DNA of 64,000 bases, taken from positions 16,870,960 to 16,934,959 of the forward strand of contig OY979717.1 in NCBI GenBank assembly GCA_963855995.1, read 5' to 3'. Below, piece by piece: positions 9,288 to 21,900 of this stretch (position 1 is its first letter; each line of letters opens with the position of its first letter). The position numbers and the translations under genes were made by a program. Origin of the DNA: Muricea muricata. Lineage: Eukaryota > Cnidaria > Anthozoa > Malacalcyonacea > Plexauridae. The notes under the pieces were generated by a model. It ran no database searches, was not told the DNA's origin, and saw only the letters and a program-made list of their open reading frames with translations.

Positions 9288-9420
9288 AGCATTCGTGTAG
9301 TCTAGTGGCCAATGAAAAATGTCTCAAGTCAACGAGTTCTTGGTCAAATCTTGCCCTTGTCACAAACCCCATAGGCTTTTGTCTGGGGTAAGAACTATTA
9401 TAAATATACACGCTAGATTA
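9288..9420 (+). repeat. Forward tRNA-derived SINE-like piece
   Basis: An A box TAGTCTAGTGG (9298-9308) fits TRGYNNAGYGG exactly. A degraded B box, TGGTCAAATCT (9341-9351), starts 43 nt later, as in tRNA-derived Pol III promoters. After it come a short hairpin (ACCCC...GGGGT) and the tail AAGAACTATTATAAATATA. It aligns along its length with the inverted piece at 10789-10900, which supports common origin. It does not fold as a tRNA. Present in every unit (A box at offset +491). Confidence 0.6.
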
Positions 9421-10103
9421 ATTCAAAGTTATTTGAACCCATTCGCGAGCTTTTGTTCGCATTTCATCGAATAATATTTAATCATACTCTGTCGAGGAAG
9501 ATCTTGAAGTTGCTTTGAGTGTAATTACATTTTTAAATGTATGTACAAATTTATTCCTAAATAAATCCAATTGAGTCTTTTGCAATATCACAAATAATAA
9601 AAATCGATAAGATCACAACTTGAGCATACAGTAGGTTTCTGGTGCTACGAATTTTAAAAGCCCATATGTTTGTAAGTAGAACATGTGAAAAATAAATGTG
9701 TGTTGAAATCAGCCTTCCCTTATACTCGGAGAAGACCTTGAAATTCTGATCAAACATACATTTCCAAATTTAATGACCCAGCTTTAGGCGTTCAATATAT
9801 ATCATTGAACTAAACAGATCACTATTTAAATCTAATGTCGAAGAACAACATTATTGCTGACTCTGAGGCACTACAGAGACGATAAGTATTTAATAAATGG
9901 AAATGTTGTTCGCTGATTCCTTAAATGATCACGCAAATTATATTTTGATGTTTATGACACAACTTATATAAAGCACGTTAATAACCGCATCCTATACATG
10001 GACGCATGTGCGCATGGCAATAGTGTCTACCCGGTCGTAATTCAACCACAATCACTGCAACAGCAGAGCATGAGGTATATATATACAAATCGGTGTTACT
10101 ATA
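9390..10103 (+). repeat. Block A, first copy of the ~0.7-kb internal duplication
   Basis: It starts AAGAACTATTATAAATATACACG and ends CGGTGTTACTATA. It aligns with block B through shared stretches such as TTTTGTTCGCATTTCATC, TATTTAATCATACTCTG, AATAAATGTGTGTTGAAATC and GCATGTGCGCATGGCAATAG. It differs from B by many substitutions and has no long AT tract. It ends with one arm-like sequence (about 10013-10103), related to the palindrome arms but not followed by an inverted copy. Short ORFs here are duplicated by the array and unconvincing. Confidence 0.85.
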
Positions 10104-10788
10104 TCTTGATGGTCTGATTCGAAGATACAGGGTTTTAGCACTTACGGTCTGGGGGCCGCTTCTACCCTCCCCTACATTTCGAACCAGAGGTGGTGGAGTT
10201 ATGACACAGACGGTTGAGGCAGTCAATTCGATGTCGTTGTCGAAAGGCAACCGCATTTGGTGGGTTGTCGAGGCCAACTGTTCGAAGCCATCCGAGTGCC
10301 ATCCGTGTGCAAACTTTTATTACAATACCCCGGTCCTTTTCACTATCGTCATGCTGTCTTTTATACCGCCATCCCTAGACTAATCCTCCGAAGGTAGCAG
10401 AATTTCTCAGCTGACACCCATTGGAACTTTCTAATTTAAATTGGCTACGCTAGTGTGCAATCTCTTATGATGCTTTTCAATAGCCCCTAATGTAAGGGGT
10501 ATAGCATAATTCTTTTCAATTATTTATTTGGGGGTTTTTTGCAAGAAAAAAAGATGGTTCCCACCGTTATGAAAAACTATAGCATTTTGAGCACGGTGTT
10601 TTGTCCAATTTTTTTCGATGATTTTTTAAAACTGTTATTTTCTCCATTTACCAGAAATTTTGTCAGTGCGGTTAAGAACGAAATAAAAATTTTCATTTAT
10701 CAGACTGTATGATACAAAGAAGTTGTGAAATTTTGACGACTTCTTTTCTAAAAAAAATTTTAAAATAGACCAAAAGATACTTTGGAAA
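10104..10788. other. Unit spacer between block A and the inverted SINE-like piece
   Basis: This ~685 bp is not part of either block. It holds a short hairpin CCCCT-AATGTA-AGGGG (10484-10499) and T- and A-rich runs. ORFs of 96 codons (plus) and 99 codons (minus) overlap block A and this spacer. The plus-strand one is stopped in units 6, 8 and 10 by CATCCTAGTG, so I do not call a gene. Confidence 0.6.
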
Positions 10789-10900
10789 GGGTCATAATTC
10801 TTCCACTTGACGAAAACTATTTAATGCATGGGCAGGAATTGATCCTAGCCACTTTTGTTGAGTCATTTTTACTTGACCACTGGATTACGTTGGTTATGAG
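10789..10900 (-). repeat. Inverted tRNA-derived SINE-like piece
   Basis: Read on the minus strand, the A box is TAATCCAGTGG (10887-10877, one mismatch to consensus) and the B box is GGATCAATTCC (10845-10835, one mismatch to GGTTCRANNCC), 42 nt apart. The downstream tail GGAAGAATTATGA matches the tails of the forward piece and of block B. With the forward copy it makes a ~1.5-kb inverted pair in each unit. Confidence 0.62.
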
Positions 10901-11106
10901 GCTCCGGCAGGTGGGTTTAAGTTGTCTAAACGTTTTAGCCTATGCTTAATTCTTAAAACTGACCAAAGCCAGAACGATTTTTGGCAAAGCTAGGCAGGCA
11001 TTGTTCCCGGACTCAGTGATTGATTTTGATGGATACATATTGCCGGTCTTTACGGCACTAGACTATGTTAGTTACCACTTTCCATGTTAGTTACCACTTT
11101 CAAAGG
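10901..11106. other. Unit spacer before block B
   Basis: It contains a small hairpin TGCCG-GTCTTTA-CGGCA (11041-11057) and two adjacent copies of ATGTTAGTTACCACTTT (about 11065-11100). Nothing coding was seen. Confidence 0.6.
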
Positions 11107-11526
11107 GTGAAGAATTATCATAAATATAAACGCTAGATTAAATCGAAGTTATTCGAGCGCATTCGCGAGCTTTTGTTCGCATTTCATCAAATAATATTTA
11201 ATCATACTCTGTCGAGGAAGACCCTGAAGTTGCTTTTGAGTGTAATTACATTTTTAAATTATGTAAAAATTTATTTCTAAATAAATCCAATTGAGTCTTT
11301 TGCAATATAACAAGTAACAAAAATGGGTAAGATCACAACTTGAGCATACAGTAGGTTTCTGGTTCTACGAATTTTAAAAGCCTATACTTTTGTGAGTATA
11401 TACGTAATAAAACATTTGAAAAATAAATGTGTGTTGAAATCAGCCTTCTCTTATACTCGGAGAAGATCTTGTAAATTCTGATCAAACATACCGGCTTTTC
11501 GAAACATAATGACCTAGCTATAGGTG

Positions 11527-11608
<82 letters not shown>

Positions 11609-11898
11609 TTGAACAAAGAAGATCACTATTTAAATCTAATTTCGAAGGCAACATTATTGCTGGGGCAATCCAGAGACGATAAGTATTAAATAAATGGAAA
11701 TGTGTTTCGCTGATTGCATAAATGACCACGCAAATTATATTTTGATGTTTATGATAAAACTTATACAGCACGTTAATAACAGCAGCCTATATATAGATGC
11801 ATGTGCGCATGGCAATAGTGCCTACCTGGTCGTAATTCAACCACAATTAGTGCAACAGGAAAGCATGACGTACATATATAGAAATCGGTGGCACTATA
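11107..11898 (+). repeat. Block B, second copy of the internal duplication, with the (AT)n tract
   Basis: It starts GAAGAATTATCATAAATATAAACG and ends CGGTGGCACTATA, where the palindrome turns around. It carries the variable (AT)n tract (11531-11606 here), the only part of the unit that differs much in length between copies. The LTR retrotransposon in unit 1 is inserted in its first 25 bp. Confidence 0.85.
11531..11606. repeat. (AT)n microsatellite within block B
   Basis: 38 AT dinucleotides here. Across units 1-16 the tract lengths are 32, 76, 22, 24, 26, 24, 24, 24, 24, 26, 72, 20, 20, 20, 72 and 30 nt. Almost all variation in unit length is explained by this tract. Confidence 0.95.
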
Positions 11899-11987
11899 GT
11901 ATCACCGATTTGTATATATATACGTCATGCTTTGCTGTTGCAGTAATTGTGGTTGAATTACGACCAGGTAGGCACTATTGCCATGCG
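11806..11987. repeat. 182-bp palindrome with no spacer at its centre
   Basis: The two arms (about 91 bp) differ at 6 positions, counting two adjacent ones near the centre. The axis lies in ACTATAGT at 11893-11900. The left arm is the end of block B; the right arm is its inverted copy, ending GCCATGCG just before the next PLE tail. Similar DNA can extrude cruciforms and its RNA would fold as a long hairpin; neither is shown here. Every complete unit carries it at -434 to -253 from the next unit start. The 98-codon ORF across it is a by-product. Confidence 0.93.
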
Positions 11988-12239
11988 TGATCATTTGCTT
12001 TTCTTGTTTTAAAATATCTGCCTGTACTTAGGGGAAACAGGCAGATCTCTGAAAACAAGAAAGGCTGAACACATCAGAAACGTTAAGGAGCATAATAATG
12101 GTTCAAACATCGAAAAACATGCAACGCGAAAATCATTGACACACGGAATTTCCGTAGTCGCCTAACACTAGAAGTCCAGAATCATGGCATACAGCTGGCA
12201 AAGACAGGAATGCTGATAACAACTCAAAACCGCTTCCTC

Positions 12240-15200
12240 GACAATGTACAATCTTAATAAAGAAAACATAGTATCACCTTATCGTATTTCACAGTGCACA
12301 TGTATACACGTCATATCTAGCTTCATTTCACACTTTCACAGTTTATAAATCATTATAAATATACCCGTTGAAGGCTACAGACTGGTGGCCGAAAGCTCGT
12401 AAACAAATAAATATATTTTAGTCAGAGAACGTCTCACCCTTTTCATTTATGTCTAATCCTGGCTACACATCTACGATTTTTAGTGGTTTATATTGTTCAA
12501 CTATTTTTTAAAGATCATTCAGTTGAAAACGGGTAAATAATTTAAACCACATAGGGCGAGTGTAATAGCCAACGCGGTCTGGTGATCAAGCAAAGTGGTG
12601 CAGTAAATAAACAACGCAGCTGAACGATAATTCCCTTGCTCGGAGTTATTTTTATGTTTTAGAACAATTATAGGCTAGAGTAAACCCCGCTTAAACAATT
12701 TAAGTGGCAAGGGCGTGATAGCATTCGTGTAGTCTAGTGGCCAATGAAAAATGTCTCAAGTCAACGAGTTCTTGGTCAAATCTTGCCCTTAACACAAACC
12801 CCATAGGCTTTTGTCTGGGGTAAGAACTATTATAAATATACACGCTAGATTAATTCAAAGTTATTTGAACCCATTCGCGAGCTTTTGTTCGCATTTCATC
12901 GAATAATATTTAATCATACTCTGTCGAGGAAGATCTTGAAGTTGCTTTGAGTGTAATTACATTTTTAAATGTATGTACAAATTTATTCCTAAATAAATCC
13001 AATTGAGTCTTTTGCAATATCACAAATAATAAAAATCGATAAGATCACAACTTGAGCATACAGTAGGTTTCTGGTGCTACGAATTTTAAAAGCCCATATG
13101 TTTGTAAGTAGAACATGTGAAAAATAAATGTGTGTTGAAATCAGCCTTCCCTTATACTCGGAGAAGACCTTGAAATTCTGATCAAACATACATTTCCAAA
13201 TTTAATGACCCAGCTTTAGGCGTTCAATATATATCATTGAACTAAACAGATCACTATTTAAATCTAATGTCGAAGAACAACATTATTGCTGACTCTGAGG
13301 CACTACAGAGACGATAAGTATTTAATAAATGGAAATGTTGTTCGCTGATTCCTTAAATGATCACGCAAATTATATTTTGATGTTTATGACACAACTTATA
13401 TACAGCACGTTAATAACCGCATCCTATACATGGACGCATGTGCGCATGGCAATAGTGTCTACCCGGTCGTAATTCAACCACAATCACTGCAACAGCAGAG
13501 CATGAGGTATATATATACAAATCAGTGTTACTATACCTTGATGGTCTGATTCGAAGATACAGGGTTTTAGCACTTACGGTCTGGGGGCCGCTTCTACCCT
13601 CCCCTATATTTCGAACCAGAGGTGGTGGAGTTATGATACAGACGGTTGAGGCAGTCAATTCGATGTCGTTGTCGAAAGGCAACCGCATTTGGTGGGTTGT
13701 CGAGGCCAACTGTGCGAAGCCATCCGAGTGCCATCCGTGTGCAAACTTTTATTACAATACCCCGGTCCTTTTCATTATCGTCATGCTGTCTTTTATACCG
13801 CCATCCCTAGACTAATCCTCCGAAGGTAGCAGAATTTCTCAGCTGACACCTATTGGAACTTTCTAATTTAAATTGGTTACGCTAGTGTGCAATCTCTTAT
13901 GATGCTTTTCAATAGCCCCTAATGTAAGGGGTATAGCATAATTCTTTTCAATTATTTATTTGGGGTTTTTTTGCAAAAAAAAAAGATGGTTCCCACCGTT
14001 ATGAAAAACTATAGCATTTTGAGCACGGTGTTTTGTCCAATTTTTTTCGATGATTTTTTAAAACTGTTATTTTCTCCATTTACCAGAAATTTTGTCAGTG
14101 CGGTTAAGAACGAAATAAAAATTTTCATTTATCAGACTGTATGATACAAAGAAGTTGTGAAATTTTGACGACTTCTTTTCTAAAAAAAATTTTAAAATAG
14201 ACCAAAAGATACTTTGGAAAGGGTCATAATTCTTCCACTTGACGAAAACTATTTAATGCATGGGCAGGAATTGATCCTAGCCACTTTTGTTGAGTCATTT
14301 TTACTTGACCACTGGATTACGTTGGTTATGAGGCTCCGGCAGGTGGGTTTAAGTTGTCTACACGTTTTAGCCTATGCTTAATTCTTAAAACTGACCAAAG
14401 CCAGAACGATTTTTGGCAAAGCTAGGCAGGCATTGTTCCCGGACTCAGTGATTGATTTTGATGGATACATATTGCCGGTCTTTACGGCACTAGACTATGT
14501 TAGTTACCACTTTCCATGTTAGTTACCACTTTCAAAGGGTGAAGAATTATCATAAATATAAACGCTAGATTAAATCGAAGTTATTCGAGCCCATTCGCGA
14601 GCTTTTGTTCGCATTTCATCAAATAATATTTAATCATACTCTGTCGAGGAAGACCCTGAAGTTGCTTTTGAGTGTAATTACATTTTTAAATTATGTAAAA
14701 ATTTATTTCTAAATAAATCCAATTGAGTCTTTTCCAATATAACAAGTAACAAAAATGGGTAAGATCACAACTTGAGCATACAGTAGGTTTCTGGTTCTAC
14801 GAATTTTAAAAGCCTATACTTTTGTGAGTATATACGTGATAAAACATTTGAAAAATAAATGTGTGTTGAAATCAGCCTTCTCTTATACTCGGAGAAGATC
14901 TTGTAAATTCTGATCAAACATACCGGCTTTTCGAAACATAATGACCTAGCTATAGGTGTCCAATATATATATATATATATATATCATTGAACAAAGAAGA
15001 TCACTATTTAAATCTAATTTCGAAGGCAACATTATTGCTGGGGCAATCCAGAGACGATAAGTACTAAATAAATGGAAATGTGTTTCGCTGATTGCATAAA
15101 TGACCACGCAAATTATATTTTGATGTTTATGATAAAACTTATACAGCACGTTAATAACAGCAGCCTATATATAGATGCATGTGCGCATGGCAATAGTGCC

Positions 15201-15617
15201 TACCTGGTCGTAATTCAACCACAATTAGTGCAACAGGAAAGCATGACGTACATATATAGAAATCGGTGGCACTATAGTATCACCGATTTGTATATATATA
15301 CGTCATGCTTTGCTGTTGCAGTAATTGTGGTTGAATTACGACCAGGTAGGCACTATTGCCATGCGTGATCATTTGCTTTTCTTGTTTTAAAATATCTGCC
15401 TGTACTTAGGGGAAACAGGCAGATCTCTGAAAACAAGAAAGGCTGAACACATCAGAAACGTTAAGGAACATAATAATGGTTCAAACATCGAAAAACATGC
15501 AACGCGAAAATCATTGACACACGGAATTTCCGTAGTCGCCTAACACTAGAAGTCCAGAATCATGGCATACAGCTGGCAAAGACAGGAATGCTGATAACAA
15601 CTCAAAACCGCTTCCTC
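12240..15617. repeat. Macrosatellite unit 3, 3378 bp
   Basis: AT tract 14963-14984 (22 nt); palindrome 15184-15365; PLE tail 15391-15649. It carries the ATGATACAG variant in the spacer, shared with units 4 and 14. TTTTCCAATAT and ACGTGATAAAAC in block B are shared with unit 14; the second is also in unit 12. Confidence 0.96.
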
Positions 15618-18600
15618 GACAATGTACAATCTTAATAAAGAAAACATAGTATCACCTTATCGTATTTCACAGTGCACATGTATACACGTCATATCTAGCT
15701 TCATTTCACACTTTCACAGTTTATAAATCATTATAAATATACCCGTTGAAGGCTACACACTGGTGGCCGAAAGCTCGTAAACAAATAAATATATTTTAGT
15801 CAGAGAACGTCTCACCCTTTTCATTTATGTCTAATCCTGGCTACACATCTACGATTTTTAGTGGTTTATATTGTTCAACTATTTTTTAAAGATCATTCAG
15901 TTGAAAACGGGTAAATAATTTAAACCACATAGGGCGAGTGTAATAGCCAACGCGGTCTGGTGATCAAGCAAAGTGGTGCAGTAAATAAACAACGCAGCTG
16001 AACGATAATTCCCTTGCTCGGAATTATTTTTATGTTTTAGAACAATTATAGGCTAGAGTAAACCCCGCTTAAACAATTTAAGTGGCAAGGGCGTGATAGC
16101 ATTCGTGTAGTCTAGTGGCCAATGAAAAATGTCTCAAGTCAACGAGTTCTTGGTCAAATCTTGCCCTTAACACAAACCCCATAGGCTTTTGTCTGGGGTA
16201 AGAACTATTATAAATATACAAGCTAGATTAATTCAAAGTTATTTGAACCCATTCGCGAGCTTTTGTTCGCATTTCATCGAATAATATTTAATCATACTCT
16301 GTCGAGGAAGATCTTGAAGTTGCTTTGAGTGTAATTACATTTTTAAATGTATGTACAAATTTATTCCTAAATAAATCCAATTGAGTCTTTTGCAATATCA
16401 CAAATAATAAAAATCGATAAGATCACAACTTGAGCATACAGTAGGTTTCTGGTGCTACGAATTTTAAAAGCCCATATGTTTGTAAGTAGAACATGTGAAA
16501 AATAAATGTGTGTTGAAATCAGCCTTCCCTTATACTCGGAGAAGACCTTGAAATTCTGATCAAACATACATTTCCAAATTTAATGACCCAGCTTTAGGCG
16601 TTCAATATATATCATTGAACTAAACAGATCACTATTTAAATCTAATGTCGAAGAACAACATTATTGCTGACTCTGAGGCACTACAGAGACGATAAGTATT
16701 TAGTAAATGGAAATGTTGTTCGCTGATTCCTTAAATGATCACGCAAATTATATTTTGATGTTTATGACACAACTTATATACAGCACGTTAATAACCGCAT
16801 CCTATACATGGACGCATGTGCGCATGGCAATAGTGTCTACCCGGTCGTAATTCAACCACAATCACTGCAACAGCAGAGCATGAGGTATATATATACAAAT
16901 CGGTGTTACTATACCTTGATGGTCTGATTCGAAGATACAGGGTTTTAGCACTTACGGTCTGGGGGCCGCTTCTACCCTCCCCTATATTTCGAACCAGAGG
17001 TGGTGGAGTTATGATACAGACGGTTGAGGCAGTCAATTCGATGTCGTTGTCGAAAGGCAACCGCATTTGGTGGGTTGTCGAGGCCAACTGTGCGAAGCCA
17101 TCCGAGTGCCATCCGTGTGCAAACTTTTATTACAATACCCCGGTCCTTTTCATTATCGTCATGCTGTCTTTTATACCGCCATCCCTAGACTAATCCTCCG
17201 AAGGTAGCAGAATTTCTCAGCTGACACCTATTGGAACTTTCTAATTTAAATTGGTTACGCTAGTGTTCAATCTCTTATGATGCTTTTCAATAGCCCTTAA
17301 TGTAAGGGGTATAGCATAATTCTTTTCAATTATTTATTTGGGGTTTTTTTGCAAAAAAAAAAGATGGTTCCCACCGTTATGAAAAACTATAGCATTTTGA
17401 GCACGGTGTTTTGTCGAATTTTTTTCGATGATTTTTTAAAACTGTTATTTTCTCCATTTACCAGAAATTTTGTCAGTGCGGTTAAGAACGAAATAAAAAT
17501 TTTCATTTATCAGACTGTATGATACAAAGAAGTTGTGAAATTTTGACGACTTCTTTTCTAAAAAAAATTTTAAAATAGACCAAAAGATACTTTGGAAAGG
17601 GTCATAATTCTTCCACTTGACGAAAACTATTTAATGCATGGGCAGGAATTGATCCTAGCCACTTTTGTTGAGTCATTTTTACTTGACCACTGGATTACGT
17701 TGGTTATGAGGCTCCGGCAGGTGGGTTTAAGTTGTCTACACGTTTTAGCCTATGCTTAATTCTTAAAACTGACCAAAGCCAGAACGATTTTTGGCAAAGC
17801 TAGGCAGGCATTGTTCCCGGACTCAGTGATTGATTTTGATGGATACATATTGCCGGTCTTTACGGCACTAGACTATGTTAGTTACCACTTTCCATGTTAG
17901 TTACCACTTTCAAAGGGTGAAGAATTATCATAAATATAAACGCTAGATTAAATCGAAGTTATTCGAGCCCATTCGCGAGCTTTTGTTCGCATTTCATCAA
18001 ATAATATTTAATCATACTCTGTCGAGGAAGACCCTGAAGTTGCTTTTGAGTGTAATTACATTTTTAAATTATGTAAAAATTTATTTCTAAATAAATCCAA
18101 TTGAGTCTTTTGCAATATAACAAGTAACAAAAATGGGTAAGATCACAACTTGAGCATACAGTAGGTTTGTGGTTCTACGAATTTTAAAAGCCTATACTTT
18201 TGTGAGTATATACGTAATAAAACATTTGAAAAATAAATGTGTGTTGAAATCAGCCTTCTCTTATACTCGGAGAAGATCTTGTAAATTCTGATCAAACATA
18301 CCGGCTTTTCGAAACATAATGACCTAGCTATAGGTGTCCAATATATATATATATATATATATATCATTGAACAAAGAAGATCACTATTTAAATCTAATTT
18401 CGAAGGCAACATTATTGCTGGGGCAATCCAGAGACGATAAGTATTAAATAAATGGAAATGTGTTTCGCTGATTGCATAAATGACCACGCAAATTATATTT
18501 TGATGTTTATGATAAAACTTATACAGCACGTTAATAACAGCAGCCTGTATATAGATGCATGTGCGCATGGCAATAGTGCCTACCTGGTCGTAATTCAACC

Positions 18601-18997
18601 ACAATTAGTGCAACAGGAAAGCATGACGTACATATATAGAAATCGGTGGCACTATAGTATCACCGATTTGTATATATATACGTCATGCTTTGCTGTTGCA
18701 GTAATTGTGGTTGAATTACGACCAGGTAGGCACTATTGCCATGCGTGATCATTTGCTTTTCTTGTTTTAAAATATCTGCCTGTACTTAGGGGAAACAGGC
18801 AGATCTCTGAAAACAAGAAAGGCTGAACACATCAGAAACGTTAAGGAACATAATAATGGTTCAAACATCGAAAAACATGCAACGCGAAAATCATTGACAC
18901 ACGGAATTTCCGTAGTCGCCTAACACTAGAAGTCCAGAATCATGGCATACAGCTGGCAAAGACAGGAATGCTGATAACAACTCAAAACCGCTTCCTC
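15618..18997. repeat. Macrosatellite unit 4, 3380 bp
   Basis: AT tract 18341-18364 (24 nt); palindrome 18564-18745; PLE tail 18771-19029. In block A it has TTTAGTAAATGG, shared only with unit 14 (53751), and the ATGATACAG variant. Its hairpin loop has ACACTG like unit 2. Confidence 0.96.
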
Positions 18998-21900
18998 GAC
19001 AATGTACAATCTTAATACAGAAAACATAGTATCACCTTATCGTATTTCACAGTGCACATGTATACACGTCATATCTAGCTTCATTTCACACTTTCACAGT
19101 TTATAAATCATCATAAATATACCCGTTGAAGGCTACAGACTGGTGGCCGAAAGCTCGTAAACAAATAAATATATTTTAGTCAGAGAACGTCTCACCCTTT
19201 TCATTTATGTCTAATCCTGGCTACACATCTACGATTTTTAGTGGTTTATATTGTTCAACTATTTTTTAAAGATCATTCAGTTGAAAACGGGTAAATAATT
19301 TAAACCACATAGGGCGAGTGTAATAGCCAACGCGGTCTGGTGATCAAGCAAAGTGGTGCAGTAAATAAACAACGCAGCTGAACGATAATTCCCTTGCTCG
19401 GAATTATTTTTATGTTTTAGAACAATTATAGGCTAGAGTAAACCCCGCTTAAACAATTTAAGTGGCAAGGGCGTGATAGCATTCGTGTAGTCTAGTGGCC
19501 AATGAAAAATGTCTCAAGTCAACGAGTTCTTGGTCAAATCTTGCCCTTAACACAAACCCCATAGGCTTTTGTCTGGGTTAAGAACTATTATAAATATACA
19601 AGCTAGATTAATTCAAAGTTATTTGAACCCATTCGCGAGCTTTTGTTCGCATTTCATCGAATAATATTTAATCATACTCTGTCGAGGAAGATCTTGAAGT
19701 TGCTTTGAGTGTAATTACATTTTTAAATGTATGTACAAATTTATTCCTAAATAAATCCAATTGAGTCTTTTGCAATATCACAAATAATAAAAATCGATAA
19801 GATCACAACTTGAGCATACAGTAGGTTTCTGGTGCTACGAATTTTAAAAGCCCATATGTTTGTAAGTAGAACATGTGAAAAATAAATGTGTGTTGAAATC
19901 AGCCTTCCCTTATACTCGGAGAAGACCTTGAAATTCTGATCAAACATACATTTCCAAATTTAATGACCCAGCTTTAGACGTTCAATATATATCATTGAAC
20001 TAAACAGATCACTATTTAAATCTAATGTCGAAGAACAACATTATTGCTGACTCTGAGGCACTACAGAGACGATAAGTATTTAATAAATGGAAATGTTGTT
20101 CGCTGATTCCTTAAATGATCACGCAAATTATATTTTGATGTTTATGACACAACTTATATACAGCACGTTAATAACCGCATCCTATACATGGACGCATGTG
20201 CGCATGGCAATAGTGTCTACCCGGTCGTAATTCAACCACAATCACTGCAACAGCAGAGCATGAGGTATATATATACAAATCGGTGTTACTATATCTTGAT
20301 GGTCTGATTCGAAGATACAGGGTTTTAGCACTTACGGTCTGGGGGCCGCTTCTACCCTCCCCTACATTTCGAACCAGAGGTGGTGGAGTTATGACACAGA
20401 CGGTTGAGGCAGTCAATTCGATGTCGTTGTCGAAAGGCAACCGCATTTGGTGGGTTGTCGAGGCCAACTGTGCGAAGCCATCCGAGTGCCATCCGTGTGC
20501 AAACTTTTATTACAATACCCCGGTCCTTTTCACTATCGTCATGCTGTCTTTTATACCGCCATCCCTAGACTAATCCTCCGAAGGTAGCAGAATTTCTCAG
20601 CTGACACCTATTGGAACTTTCTAATTTAAATTGGTTACGCTAGTGTGCAATCTCTTATGATGCTTTTCAATAGCCCTTAATGTAAGGGGTATAGCATAAT
20701 TCTTTTCAATTATTTATTTGGGGTTTTTTTGCAAAAAAAAAAGATGGTTCCCACCGTTATGAAAAACTATAGCATTTTGAGCACGGTGTTTTGTCGAATT
20801 TTTTTCGATGATTTTTTAAAACTGTTATTTTCTCCATTTACCAGAAATTTTGTCAGTGCGGTTAAGAACGAAATAAAAATTTTCATTTATCAGACTGTAT
20901 GATACAAAGAAGTTGTGAAATTTTGACGACTTCTTTTCTAAAAAAAATTTTAAAATAGACCAAAAGATACTTTGGAAAGGGTCATAATTCTTCCACTTGA
21001 CGAAAACTATTTAATGCATGGGCAGGAATTGATCCTAGCCACTTTTGTTGAGTCATTTTTACTTGACCACTGGATTACGTTGGTTATGAGGCTCCGGCAG
21101 GTGGGTTTAAGTTGTCTACACGTTTTAGCCTATGCTTAATTCTTAAAACTGACCAAAGCCAGAACGATTTTTGGCAAAGCTAGGCAGGCATTGTTCCCGG
21201 ACTCAGTGATTGATTTTGATGGATACATATTGCCGGTCTTTACGGCACTAGACTATGTTAGTTACCACTTTCCATGTTAGTTACCACTTTCAAAGGGTGA
21301 AGAATTATCATAAATATAAACGCTAGATTAAATCGAAGTTATTCGAGCCCATTCGCGAGCTTTTGTTCGCATTTCATCAAATAATATTTAATCATACTCT
21401 GTCGAGGAAGACCCTGAAGTTGCTTTTGAGTGTAATTACATTTTTAAATTATGTAAAAATTTATTTCTAAATAAATCCAATTGAGTCTTTTGCAATATAA
21501 CAAGTAACAAAAATGGGTAAGATCACAACTTGAGCATACAGTAGGTTTCTGGTTCTACGGATTTTAAAAGCCTATACTTTTGTGAGTATATACGTAATAA
21601 AACATTTGAAAAATAAATGTGTGTTGAAATCAGCCTTCTCTTATACTCGGAGAAGATCTTGTAAATTCTGATCAAACATACCGGCTTTTCGAAACATAAT
21701 GACCTAGCTATAGGTGTCCAATATATATATATATATATATATATATCATTGAACAAAGAAGATCACTATTTAAATCTAATTTCGAAGGCAACATTATTGC
21801 TGGGGCAATCCAGAGACGATAAGTACTAAATAAATGGAAATGTGTTTCGCTGATTGCATAAATGACCACGCAAATTATATTTTGATGTTTATGATAAAAC

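Larger units (their letters stand above)
8808..12239. repeat. Macrosatellite unit 2, 3432 bp, used as the reference unit
   Basis: This is the first uninterrupted unit and the frame for the sub-features listed below. It holds the longest AT tract in the window (76 nt, 11531-11606), which accounts for its extra length. It has the CAGCACG variant after block B, as in units 3, 4, 11, 13 and 15. Palindrome 11806-11987; following PLE tail 12013-12271. Confidence 0.96.

Noticed and set aside
9290-9372. Functional tRNA gene at the A/B boxes
   Set aside because: The acceptor and T stems do not pair and the B box lacks a base; it is a SINE-like derivative.
9557-9757. 66-codon minus-strand ORF in block A of every unit
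   Set aside because: Low-complexity AT-rich translation with no recognisable feature; the block B homologue has a different reading frame structure.
9978-10383. 99-codon minus-strand and 96-codon plus-strand ORFs overlapping each other in every unit
   Set aside because: They overlap on opposite strands, and the plus frame is stopped by CATCCTAGTG in units 6, 8 and 10 with no compensating change. They are repeat by-products.
18143-18604. Long minus-strand ORFs (up to 153 codons) with an IYIYIY run
   Set aside because: They exist only because the (AT)n tract is open in frame in some units; they appear or vanish with tract length.
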